Of a stretch of DNA of 64,000 nt, positions 1 to 13,570 are shown piece by piece. Origin of the DNA: Petrosia ficiformis. Its lineage: Eukaryota; Porifera; Demospongiae; Haplosclerida; Petrosiidae. Both the position numbers and the translations under genes were made by a program. Each line of letters begins with the position of its first letter. Position 1 is the first letter of the stretch. Below the pieces are notes generated by a model. It searched no databases and was not told the DNA's origin. It was given only the letters and a program-made list of their open reading frames with translations. The stretch spans positions 1,948,501 through 2,012,500 of the forward strand of contig OX345643.1 of NCBI GenBank assembly GCA_947044365.1. The letters are read 5' to 3'.

Positions 1-2137
1 CATGTACATGTACACAAGGTAACCTTCACGATACAGTGTACATGAGTGTATATGTATAACTGAAGCTGGATGTACATGTACATGTACATGTATACAAGGT
101 AACCTTCACGATACAGTGTACATGAGTGTATATGTATAACTGAAGCTGGATGTACATGTACATGTACATGTATACAAGGTAACCTTCACGATACAGTGTA
201 CATGAGTGTATATGTATAACTGAAGCTGGATGTACATGTACATGTACACAAGGTAACCTTCACGATACAGTGTACATGAGTGTATATGTATAACTGAAGC
301 TGGATGTACATGTACATGTACATGTATACAAGGTAACCTTCACGATACAGTGTACATGAGTGTATATGTATAACTGAAGCTGGATGTACATGTACATGTA
401 TACAAGGTAACCTTCACGATACAGTGTACATGAGTGTATATGTATAACTGAAGCTGGATGTACATGTACATGTACATGTACATGTATACAAGGTAACCTT
501 CACGATACAGTGTACATGAGTGTATATGTATAACTGAAGCTGGATGTACATGTACATGTACATGTATACAAGGTAACCTTCACGATACAGTGTACATGAG
601 TGTATATGTATAACTGAAGCTGGATGTACATGTACATGTATACAAGGTAACCTTCACGATACAGTGTACATGAGTGTATATGTATAACTGAAGCTGGATG
701 TACATGTACATGTACATGTATACAAGGTAACCTTCACGATACAGTGTACACGAGTGTATATGTATAACTGAAGCTGGATGTACATGTACCTGTACATGTA
801 TACAAGGTAACCTTCACGATACAGTGTACATGAGTGTATATGTATAACTGAAGCTGGATGTACATGTACATGTATACAAGGTAACCTTCACGATACAGTG
901 TACATGAGTGTATATGTATAACTGAAGCTGGATGTACATGTACATGTACATGTATACAAGGTAACCTTCACGATACAGTGTACATGAGTGTATACATGTA
1001 TGTATAACTGAAGCTGGATGTACATGTACATGTACACAAGGTAACCTTCACGATACAGTGTACATGAGTGTATATGTATAACTGAAGCTGGATGTACATG
1101 TACATGTACACAAGGTAACCTTCACGATACAGTGTACATGAGTGTATATGTATAACTGAAGCTGGATGTACATGTACATGTACATGTATACAAGGTAACC
1201 TTCACGATACAGTGTACATGAGTGTATATGTATAACTGAAGCTGGATGTACATGTACATGTATACAAGGTTACCTTCACGATACAGTGTACATGAGTGTA
1301 TATGTATAACTGAAGCTGGATGTACATGTACATGTACATGTACATGTATACAAGGTAACCTTCACGATACAGTGTACATGAGTGTATATGTATAACTGAA
1401 GCTGGATGTACATGTACATGTACATGTATACAAGGTAACCTTCACGATACAGTGTACATGAGTGTATATGTATAACTGAAGCTGGATGTACATGTACATG
1501 TATACAAGGTAACCTTCACGATACAGTGTACATGAGTGTATATGTATAACTGAAGCTGGATGTACATGTACATGTACATGTATACAAGGTAACCTTCACG
1601 ATACAGTGTACACGAGTGTATATGTATAACTGAAGCTGGATGTACATGTACCTGTACATGTATACAAGGTAACCTTCACGATACAGTGTACATGAGTGTA
1701 TATGTATAACTGAAGCTGGATGTACATGTACATGTACATGTATACAAGGTAACCTTCACGATACAGTGTACACGAGTGTATATGTATAACTGAAGCTGGA
1801 TGTACATGTACCTGTACATGTATACAAGGTAACCTTCACGATACAGTGTACATGAGTGTATATGTATAACTGAAGCTGGATGTACATGTACATGTACATG
1901 TATACAAGGTAACCTTCACGATACAGTGTACATGAGTGTATATGTATAACTGAAGCTGGATGTACATGTACATGTACATGTATACAAGGTAACCTTCACG
2001 ATACAGTGTACATGAGTGTATACATGTATGTATAACTGAAGCTGGATGTACATGTACATGTACACAAGGTAACCTTCACGATACAGTGTACATGAGTATA
2101 TATGTATAACTGAAGCTGGATGTACATGTACATGTAT
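1..2137. repeat. 27-unit satellite with a 72-87 bp unit
   Basis: About 27 head-to-tail copies of a unit that contains aaggtaaccttcacgatac, then a conserved middle ending in aactgaagctggatg, then a variable (TACATG)n linker. The core is nearly invariant and unit length changes with the number of TACATG hexamers. Marker variants (cacgag with gtacctgtac, and an extra acatgt) recur in the same order near 731-1044 and 1752-2072, which shows block duplication of about four units. The array starts before the window. No coding potential is seen. Confidence 0.97.
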
Positions 2138-2311
2138 CTACCAAATTAGTATATTTCATTGGCTTCCGGCAACATGACATCCTGTTTGTTAACATGAAGT
2201 CAACAAAGGGTTAATTAATCTATTCACACATCCATTCACTATATACATGTACATGTATACACCTCTGGGCATTGCCAAAAACAGTATAATTAATAATTAT
2301 ATAAGTCTTGT

Positions 2312-2410
2312 ACATGATGTTATCTGAGATGTAGAAAGAACGAAAGAAAGAAAGAAAGAAAGAAAGACACCTGAGGCAATGGAAAAATGAAAAATGAGAG
2401 TTGCCTCAGG
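2312..2410 (-). mobile_element. SINE fragment lacking its tRNA head
   Basis: This shares the body of the element at 10429-10645: the acatgatgttatc end, a (GAAA)n tract, acacctgaggcaatgg and a closing gttgcctcagg. The tRNA-like part is absent because the similarity stops where the acceptor stem should begin. That fits 5' truncation of a SINE inserted in minus orientation. Confidence 0.7.
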
Positions 2411-2789
2411 TACATGTATATGCAGTAACTGAGATGTACACCGCACACGTACAATGTACATGCAATTGCATGTAAAAATAGATTTGAAATGAAGGGTTGG
2501 AGGTTGGGGTTCTAACCCTTCCACCCCGCAGTATGAACCCTTGTATATGCACTAGAACTCTCAGCTTACCTTAAGCCTACTATTAATTGCATTCACTAAA
2601 TTTAGCGATTTTTAAACAGTTGGAATTAGCATGAATTAATTTTAGCGAATGCCTGGAGACGAACCTAACATGCGATTATAATATTAGTCATTAGTACACA
2701 CATAATTAATAGTAGACATAAGGTAGTTAACAAGTTCTAACAAGCAAACAAGCAAATGACTGAATATTTGTTTCATTAATATAAAGTCT

Positions 2790-3060
2790 GTACACATTCA
2801 TGATGTCCTCAAAATTAGGATGTAATGACTTTATACAATGTATGTAATATAGTGTATAGTTTAACGTCATAAGGTTAATACATGATTATATTGTAACTCA
2901 ATAACAAAGAATGGATTGAAATTTGACATACATGTGTACACAAAAAAGAACGGGAAGGATAATTATATGAAAATGGTACAAGTAAAAAGATGGTTGGTCA
3001 TTTCAAACTAAAGTTATGAACATTTTTCTGAGGACAAGGTGAATGTGAATGACCTTTAGT
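2790..3060. repeat. Dispersed repeat family R3, copy 1
   Basis: A roughly 270-bp element also found inverted at 5440-5668 and as a partial copy at 30598-30806. Shared blocks include aacgtcataaggttaat and atggattgaaatttga. The ends are roughly inverted (tcatgatgtcctcaaaa against the complement of tttttctgaggacaaggtg), as in a MITE. It has no ORF. Confidence 0.7.
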
Positions 3061-3146
3061 AACACTTGATGCATAGATCATTTCAGTAATATATGAAACT
3101 TAACATATTGATATACACTGTATGTACATATACTAATATATCATAC

Positions 3147-5120
3147 CTGATATCCATGCTGTTGATATCTGTAAAAAATGAGACTAAACTTTATCATGTT
3201 ACACATACAATTGTATATACAGATTCATTATTAGTACATGTACTGTAGCCAAAGAAAGGGCTAAATTTTAAAAGATGAATATTAGAAATTCATGACCTAT
3301 AAACTGAAGACCTACATGTACGTGTACATACATGTATCCTCCTCTGCTGTGTGAAACCATGACATGTACATGTATCAATGTACTAGGGCTGGGACAAAGG
3401 TTGCAAAACAACTTCATCAGCAAAAACAAACGAATATTCTAAGGTTTGCGTGTGTTTTTATCAATGTTGCTCTAGCTTACCTTGATTGGCTATAGAATGT
3501 CTCCAAAACTGCTTTATAACGAGTACTAGAGTTGTCGCTGTTGCTGTTCTACTTGGATTAGCATTGCTGGACCAAGAAATGAGACAGAAGCAGCCAACAA
3601 CATAGCCTCAACGTTTCTGGAACACGCCCACATTATTGACCACACGTTTAGATTGCACAAGTGCACACACACAATAAAGTAGGCGTGGCAGCAAAGCTTC
3701 AAAGGGAGATAATTAGCTTCAAATCGCAACAAATGAGCGAAGCTTCGAAGTTTTGAACCTTTTTTCACCCCTACAATGTACAATGTAGCCTATCAACACA
3801 GGCAAATCATACAGATACTTACCCATATCCTCCAGACACGGGATACTGTCCAGACTGTCCTCCTCCTCCTCCTCCACTTCTGTATCCACCTCTATTGTTA
3901 TGATATTGAAATGCATATTGATAGTTACCACCATAAGGGCCATTTCTTGATGAGGAAGAGGATGATGACCATGGACCACGAAGACCTAAAGTGGGATGAA
4001 ATTGCAATTGTTAAAATTGGATTTAAATAATGTACATGTGCCTGTACAGTGTTTTAGAAACTGTAACTATTCTTGACTTTATTAACTAAGCTATAACTAC
4101 ATGTAAATTACAGGCATGTATCAATCACTATAACTAATTAAAATGTGAGATACATGTACATGTACTAGACTATAAATACATGTGTAATTATGAATGTGTG
4201 ATACAACTGACACGTAGTATTGCAAATGAATGAAAGCCTTTTTCAAATGCTGTATTGATTCATTTGCAATGGAGACTACGTACTTGTACTACACATACAG
4301 GAAGAAGTAAGTTATGGATTACACAAACACCACTTATTTCATTTCAACTAACAAGGAATTTGAAAGTTGTACATGTTATGTAATCACGCTTGCTGTGTCA
4401 CACATAAAGGGTGCAGTATGTAATATACTACATGTACTTAACTCGTTCATTAAGAGGTACAATACCACAATACAGTGAAACACCTCTATTTAGGACACCC
4501 TGAAATGAGGACACCCCTGTATTAAGAACACTTAAAAAAAAATGCGCCAAACTGTGCATTATAATATACATGTAAATTCAACCCTGAAATGAGAACACCC
4601 CTGTTACCAGGACATTTGTCCCAGAGGTATCCGGAATGGAGGGACTCCACTAAATACTCAGACTGATAAAATTATAAAACATGCATGTACACATGTACAC
4701 ATGTACATGATAGCTTTGTAAAAAGATGTTGTCCCTTGATTGTGTGAAGTTTAATGAACTTACTTTTACTCTTTGGTGGACCAGTACGAGGTGTTGCTTC
4801 ATTAATCTATATGAATTAGTACAATTTTTGTTAACTTCATGCAGTCCCAAAGGATGGTACAAGTACAATAGCACTCCCCCACCCTAAAAGTCTATGCTGA
4901 AAAACACATGTACATGTACATATGTACATTGTACATGTATACTATTCAATCATGTAAAAAGCAATCAGGGATGGCTACTGCAATAACTACATGTACATGT
5001 ACATGTATACACTGTATGTACCAATAATATTCACTACACTTAAAAAAAAACCTTTTAAGCAAATTTAAAAACCACAAGTAGTCCTTACTGTCATACATCG
5101 TACATACATGTACATGTCTG

Positions 5121-5167
<47 letters not shown>

Positions 5168-8100
5168 CTCATCTCAGTATTATCATGTACATGTACTATG
5201 AACATACCTCTATTTTTCTTCCATCTACTACTTTTCCATTTAATTCCAGACGAGCTTTAGTCGCTAACTCAGAGTCAGCTAATGTGACAAATCCAAAACC
5301 TTTTGAACCTCGATCATTAAATATTATCTCTATATCTACTATTTCTCCATATCCCTGAGAAATAAAAATAATTATCATGTACATGTATATGTATACCAGA
5401 GAAGGGGTAATACATGTAGTAATTATTAATTGTCGTTCACATTCATCATGACCTCAAAAAAATGTTCATAACTTTAGTTTGGAATGATCAACAATTTTCT
5501 AACTTGCACCATTATCCTTTCAATTCTTTTTTGTGTATGTCAAATTTCAATCCATTGCTTCCATTATTGAGTTACAGTAACAGTATAATCCTATGTTAAC
5601 CTTGTGACATTAAACTATACACTATATTACATAATTAACACCCTAATTTTGAGGTCATCATGAATATCAACAGAGTACTTAATAATTAACTTCCTGTAAT
5701 GATAATAAATGTGTATAAGTACATGTATATTTACCCTCACCGCGTAGCGTAGGCGGAAGGGTATGGTAATTGTTTTGTCTGTGTGTGTGTGTGTCTGTCT
5801 GTGTGTTAGCAATTTTTCTGGAGAAATAAAAACATTGACATTTCAAATGGGGTACTGGTAGACTTCAAATTATACAAGGAAAAAAATAACGTAGGAAATC
5901 TTCTAAAACCTTTTGGTTGTAAAGTTATGACAATTTTTATAACTCACAGTTACCGTTTCACAACAAGAGTAAATATGGACACACAAACACAAGTGATCCT
6001 GTTTCATGGCTGTTGCTAGCCAAGAAACACTTCAAACTAAAAACATTCGAGGTAATGGTTGCTACTACACCACCATTGATGCAAGAAAGAAAGCTACATG
6101 TACCTAGCTCCACCTACAGGTATGTGCACGTGCATGCTTGCAAAGCGTCATGTACTAAACATGTGATAGAGGTGATTCAATACGTTTTCACACCGTGGCG
6201 TTGGAGACTTTAGAGGTAGACTTGAGAACTTCTTCATTGTTTTTCAAAGGAAAGCAGAGAATAAGATGTAAGATATACATGTACATACAAATTACATACA
6301 TGTATTTCTTTCATTGATATTCTTATTTTGTCTTTTAGGATATAAAGTTATAACAGTTTTAATTAATGCCCATAAATGTTTTTCAAATTTATATTTCTAT
6401 TCCATGTAACAAAAGTATTGTTTGTTTCATACACAAACTTTATTATATTTTGAAAAAAAATGTAGTGCTTTGTATTACTTTGCCATGTAGGCGAGGGTCC
6501 CGTCCCGACGGCACTCGTACATGTATGTCAATAAAAAGTCACCATATGGCAACAGTAGTTCTACTGTCAGTAATTACTGTCTCCACTAACATGTGATACA
6601 TTTAAGTACACCAATTATTGTTAAAACTACTGTTGAACATCTTGGCACATCATTACAATTGTACAGTACATGTACAATTGTATACACATGTACAAGTACA
6701 GTACATTTATACACAAGTACAGTCAATCAATCAAATGAATGCTATGAAACAACACATCACAAATTATATTTAAGAAGGGCAGACTATATGTAGAGTTGTA
6801 GACACAATAACAAGAATCTATTTGGGATAATTATGTACAATATACATGTACATGTACATGTATATTGCATTAATTATTAATTAGTATGTAATTACATATA
6901 ATAGTGTACAGTAAACATCAGTAACAGTAATACTGTTGATGTACATGTGTAATTAGTGTTATCATATATCAACTACAGTACATGTACATTTTAATGTTGA
7001 TGTACATGTAGTACTGTTGATGTACATGAATATGTAGTACTGTTGCTGTACATGGTGCTGTTGATGTACATGTACATGTAGTACTGTTAATGTACATATA
7101 TATGTAGTACTGTTGATGCATGTGTACATGTAGTACTGTTGATGTACATGTACATGTAGTACTGTTGCTGTACATGGTGCTGTTGATGTACAATGTACAT
7201 GTACATGTAGTACTGTTGATGTACATGTACATGTGGTACTGTTGCTGTACATGGTGCTGTTGATGTACATGTATATGTAGTACTGTTGATGTACATGTAG
7301 TACTGTTGATGTACATGTAGTCCTGTTGATGTACATGTACAGTATACATGGTGATGTTGATGTATACAATGTACATACAGTTGTACTGTTGATGTACATG
7401 TAGTCCTGTTGATGTACATGTACAGTATTGTCAGTATACACCTTGATGCTGATGTATACGTACAGTTATACACATGTACATGTAGTTAAATTTTGTATCA
7501 ATATTACCTATCGTATACCAACTAGTGGAAACTACATTACATGTACATTTGTAAATGTACATTGTAAACACAAATTACATGTATACATGTATATACTGTA
7601 CATGTACATGTATTAGCATGATTACATTCTATACTGATGAAATACATGTAACAATACATGTACAGATTTATAAATGTATTCTAACATATAATTATTTAGC
7701 ATACACATATGTACATGTATGTTTAGTCTTTGATGTACACATGAAAGACTATTCTTTACCACATACATGTACATGTACATAGAGTGTACATAGAATGTAC
7801 ATACATGTACATGCATCCAACATAATTATTAGCATTGAAACAATGTTTTATCTTTAGAAAGAAAATCATTACATGAAATGTAAATGTACAATAACATTCA
7901 GGTAATTATTTGAGATTCTAGATGATCATGTGACCAACAGCCAATGAAATGGATTATAATGGTCATGTGTTTAAACATCATATTGATCATAATGCACACT
8001 TTTTTTTAATGATACACAATCATTTCAAATTTACAAAGGGATAGAACTAGAGGCCATTTTCTTTTCAGACTGGCAAAATTACGTGTATATGTAAAAATTG

Positions 8101-11100
8101 TACACGTACTCTATCTACTACTGGTAAATGATTGTTGACTATTGATCACATGAAGGTGATAAAAACAAGATATATTGAGAACAAGTGTATATAGAGAAAA
8201 AAAACATCCCTATATTTGCTTTTGATGACTATGTATTAAGCATTGCTGATGGCACTAGTGTCTCTACCTTTCTGTGTACTCCAAAGCTGGGGCCTGAAGA
8301 AGTAAGTGTAAGCCTGATTGCAGTCTAAGTACACAGATCTTTGATGAACTGACTGAAGTACTCCTACAAGGTTCTAAATGATGACTTCCTCCTATCTGAA
8401 ACTTAACAACTTATTATACTTACTTGTTAAAGATTCTTGTATAATATTTATACTGTTTCTCTGCTATATACAACAGTTATTAGCAGTTTCTGAATCTTCC
8501 TGGCTTGTCTGTAGCTCGAAGAGCCTCGAACGCGCGTTCTTTTACGCGCCACGCCCATTAATTGACCGAGCCCCCCGGGAATGACGCAACTTCCTTAACT
8601 ACGTATACAACGCATAGTCGCACAAGTGACACAAACATATATATATATATATATACATTAAACCCCGTGGAAAGCAATTATAGGGATGGCCCTACGGGCC
8701 ATAAAAAGTATCCGCTTTGTGATGACTATGTATCAATCACTGCTGATGCTACTAGTGTCTCTGCCTTTCTGTGTACTTGAAATCTGGGGCCTGAAGAAGT
8801 AAGTCTCACTGCAGTCTAAGTGCACAGAAACTAAGTTACTGAAGTGCTCTCTCAAGGTTCTAAATGATAACTTCCTCGTGTCTGAAATTCAACTACTTAT
8901 TATACTTTTTTGTTAAAGATTCCTGCATCATCTTTATACTGTTTCTCTGCTGTATACAGCAGTTATTGGCAATTTACATTCTTCCTGCTGGTCTATACTC
9001 ACTCTACAGCTCAAGTGCTCGATGTTTTACGTGCCACGCCCATTAATTGACCGAGCCCCCCAGAATGATGCAAATGGGCCATAACAAAACTTTAATCATC
9101 CAATGTACATACATGTACATTGTGTATATTGTATTACATGATTTACAGGCATGGCCAATAACGTCACATTATATACATGTACATGTAACCACATAACCAT
9201 TCTACAGTACAGTACATGTGATCAATCCTCTATTCCAGCACTTAACAACTACACCACTGTCACTGCTCCGTGAAAATACATGTACATGTACAAATTGTAC
9301 ATGTATGTAGTTGAGTATTGATTGAATCATTAAAAATTTATGTCATGTCCTAGCATTGTTTTATACGTACATGTATTGTAGTCGGTTTGGACATTAAATG
9401 GCATTCGTCTTTATGGCCCACAGGGTGATTGCTTTCCACGGGTAATGTTTGTGTCACATACACTTTGTATGTGTATGTAAAGGAAGTTGCATCACTAAAC
9501 ACGTGGTATGTATGTAAATGAACAACTATAACAGAGCAGCAGGATGAGGATGGTTCTGCAATGTACATGTACATGTGAAATCATACAAGAAATGTTAACA
9601 ATTAAGAAGAATGGAAAAACAAGAAAGTTATCTGGAATGATTATTGGTCATCACAAAGTAATCATAGGGATACTTATTTTACTGTATCTTGTTTATTTTT
9701 AAATTACAGCAATGGTCACATATACATGTACATGTATAGACAAACATATATTCTTGTATAACCTACTGAATATACATACTGTATACATGTACATGTATCC
9801 ACTTAACGGATTGCATGGGTACTGTTTAAATTCATACATATTAGAACTGGGAAAAAGGTTTGAAGGTTCAAAACCTTCATTCATTTGCTGTGCATTCGAA
9901 GCTAAATTTCTACCTTTGAACTTTTGCAGCCACGCCCACTTTGATGTTTGCTAATGTGCACTCGTACAATCTAATGTGTGGTTAATAATGGGGGAGTGTT
10001 CCAGTAGGCTGGCTGCTTATTTCTCAGTCCAGTGATGTCTAATTTGGATAGAAACACTAACAGGAACAACTCTAGTACTTGTTATAAAGCAATACTCCAG
10101 TTTTGGAGGCTTTCTATGACCAATTTCAGTAAGAGTAACATTGATAAAAACATATGCGAACCTTCGTTCGTTTTTGCTGACAAAGCTTCCAAAGGTTTGA
10201 AGGTTCAAACCTTCATTCGTTTGCTGCGCATTTGAAGCTATATTTCTACCTTCAAAGTACATGTAAGGTACATGTAAGGTACATGTACATGTAAGTAATG
10301 CATGTAACTTATGTAAGTAAGGTGCACAAACAGAAAAACTAACACAAGAACCTCTTATTGCATACATAAGTTACATTGTTGCAATTGTGTCATGTACTGT
10401 ACATGTAAATTAATGTGTATACACATGATGTTATCGGAGATGTAGAAAGAAAGAAAGAAAGAAAGAAAGACACCTGAGGCAATGGAAAAATGAAAATGAG
10501 AGTTGCCTCAGGTGGGATTCGAACCCACGACACTCTGTACTCCGGACAGATGCTCTACCAACTGAGCTACCAAGGCAGCTCAGCTGGCAGGGTCCGAATC
10601 AAACATCTCATACGCCTGTATGAACAGGCTAACTTGACACTAGGCATTGTACACTTAAGATGTGAAAGTGTTAAACAGTGTACAGTAACCACATGTACAT
10701 GTAATTCATATTGACTAGATAGGATATTGATTATACACATGTACATGTAAATTAATGTGTATACACATGTACACTTAAGGTGTGAGTGTTAAACAGTGTA
10801 CAGTAACCACATGTACATGTAATTCATATTGACTAGATAGGATATTGATTATACACATGTACATGTAAATTAATGTGTATACACATGTACACTTAAGGTG
10901 TGAGTGTTAAACAGTGTACAGTAACCACATGTACATGTAATTCATATTGACTAGATACATGTATGATATTGATTATACACATGTACATGTAAATTAATGT
11001 GTATACACATGTACACTTAAGGTGTGAGTGTTAAACAGTGTACAGTAACCACATGTACATGTACATGTAATTCATATTGACTAGATAGGATATTGATTAT

Positions 11101-13522
11101 ACACATGTACATTAATGTGTATACACATGTACACTTAAGATGTGAAAGTGTTAAACAGTGTACAGTAACCACATGTACATGTAATTCATATTGACTAGAT
11201 AGGATATTGATTATACACATGTACATGTAAATTAATGTGTATACACATGTACACTTAAGGTGTGAGTGTTAAACAGTGTACAGTAACCACATGTACATGT
11301 AATTCATATTGACTAGATAGGATATTGATTATACACATGTACATGTATAAAAATTATTAATGGCTTCAGTATTATACATGTACTGTGATGTACATGTACA
11401 TAATTTGACAACAAATGTACATGTACATGTAGTAATAAACATTCCAAGGATGCTTTTGTAACAATAAATCCATACAAAATACTAACAGACATGTACATGT
11501 ACATGTATATCACGGAGATGATGCCACACCCTCAAGAGAAACCACAGTTCCTCCTACATGTACATACCAAGTTCACTAGCAATGCATCAATAAGACAATA
11601 TTCTGATAAATGATATTATATCTACTGATTCTGTCAATAAAAATGAGCATTTTCTCAATAATTATGAGTATGATAAAGCTATCAATGATGCTATAATCAC
11701 AAGACATGGCACTATTAGTACACTTTTTACAATATCCGTTACACTTTTCAGAAATAACTGAATGAGCGAGCGAACTACTGGCTGAAAATTATGACAACCC
11801 ATAAGAATTGCACATAGTCAATCGTGTGCTCATATCAGAAATTGTTTTAGGAGGGTGGACTCTATTATAAATGAGTACAGTGTATATAAAATGTGATATA
11901 CACATGTATAAATCCATTATTACAATACACAGTCACTCATATTTGTATATATAACAGAAAGTTACAATGTATATACATGTACATGTATATAACACTTGAG
12001 AACAATTTGGTTAATGCGAACCAGACACGGGGCCAAGTACATGTGTAAGTAAAGTACAAGTACTAGCACTACAAAAAATGTACACGAGTAAGTGCAAGTT
12101 CTACTAGTGAAAATGTACAAGTACAAACTTCTAACTGAAGTCAAAGCATTACTACTCGGTACTTAAGTGTAGGTGTTGTTGGCAACTGAGTCATTGTGAT
12201 ACATTATTAAATCTGAAGAACATTAAATGTTTAAATCAATTATCATTTAGTCAGGAGTGAAACATTTTCCAGTAATGCTGAACAGCCTCTCAATTAAGAA
12301 CTTAACAGTGTTTTAGCTAGCAACACTTCAACAGAGAGGTGCTGACATAAAACTGAAACCATACTTGTATTTGTGATTTAATTGCATCCTTTAACCACAT
12401 CATAGGGAAATGGCATTGCATAGAGCAGTGTAGCACCTCTCTTCATGTACTGATGTACATGTACCTCTGGGTGCCAGCTTTAATATTTTCTAAGCCATTT
12501 GTGGCTGTGTTTTATGAATTTTCTAAGCCATTGTGGCTGCTTGTTTGTGAATTGTTTCTACGCCTTTTGCTAGCATGTTAGGCACATAAATTGTCATGTA
12601 GTATAGTAGTATACCACAATTTTAGGTTACTAAAAGGGTTTTAGTTAACTAACTACATGTAAAAGACCCCATTATTGGCCATTTTCCAAATGAGTTACAT
12701 GTACATGTGTTATACAATTAATTATTACAATATAGATTTGTAATTTACTTAACTAAAGGTCACAATGCCTTAATATAAGGGGTTTTAGTTATAGTTAATT
12801 AAAACAACCTAGTCAAGATGTAATTATATTAAAATTTGATACTCCATTGGTATGTGATATTTCATGTAGACTCTAACAAAGCCCACAAAATGCTTCCTTG
12901 AATACACATCTGCACAAAAAATGGCTGTGTTTGTTTAGTCGATATTTTCAATTTCAAGCCATTATAATTACATTGATATTTCAACAAAACTCACTTGGAA
13001 AAGCTGCATTAAATCATTTTCTCTATATTTAAAAGGAATATTGCTTATATGCAATCTCTTTCGTTCATTCTGACCATCTCTTGAAGAAGTGTCAGTAATG
13101 TCCTTCTCTGTCAACCCATTGGATGAATTATTTCTTAAATAAGAGTTTGAAACAGAAGGTCGATCAGGAGATGAATATCGACCTTCTTGACAGCTTGGGG
13201 AGGTAGTTGTGTTACTTGTAGACAAAGAGGCGTTGTTGGATTCTGGATAGTCAGAAGGCGGTAAACACGTTGATGTAACAGGTGACACAGTGGAATTTAA
13301 ATGACTATGGAGAATTGATGAAGAACTTCGAGAGGAAGAATTTACAGGATATACAGATTTGTCATAGGACGAACCAACATCAGGTTTAGAGACTGTTACT
13401 GAGGGTACAGGATCAGAGCAGTTGGAATGATACATACTATGCTGGGATTGCTCTGTGGTTAAAGTGGAATGTGTACTTGACTCATATTTTCCTGAATACT
13501 GGGAAAAATTAGTGGATTAACT

Positions 13523-13570
<48 letters not shown>

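Larger units (their letters stand above)
10383..11345. repeat. Tandem array with a ~118-bp unit, six copies, interrupted by a SINE
   Basis: Units begin at tacacttaagatgtga or tacacttaaggtgtga (about 10649, 10769, 10887, 11011, 11129, 11249). Each contains gttaaacagtgtacagtaac, attcatattgactagata and a closing aaattaatgtgtatacacat. The sequence at 10383-10428 is the tail of another unit, split from the next by the SINE. The array is in RBFOX intron 2. Confidence 0.93.

Noticed and set aside
2146..2181. Possible RBFOX terminal exon of 12 codons ending in TAA
   Set aside because: The acceptor is plausible and phase fits, but there is no family similarity and no poly(A) signal; kept only as a remark.
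3472..3480. Possible 9-nt RBFOX microexon (ccaatcaag) with AG and GT neighbours
   Set aside because: It would keep phase, but it lies within dispersed repeat R7, and the other R7 copy does not preserve the splice sites.
6962..7473. Three overlapping minus-strand frames of 128-159 codons
   Set aside because: All lie in the 20-24 bp minisatellite and translate the same unit in different frames; open only because the unit lacks stops.
8378..9046. Small hydrophobic frames repeated in MITE copies A and B
   Set aside because: Similar because the element is duplicated; no transposase motif, and other M1 copies do not keep the frame.
10490..10714. 74-codon frame containing [15 protein letters not shown]
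   Set aside because: It is the translation of a tRNA-like SINE head, a well-known false protein.
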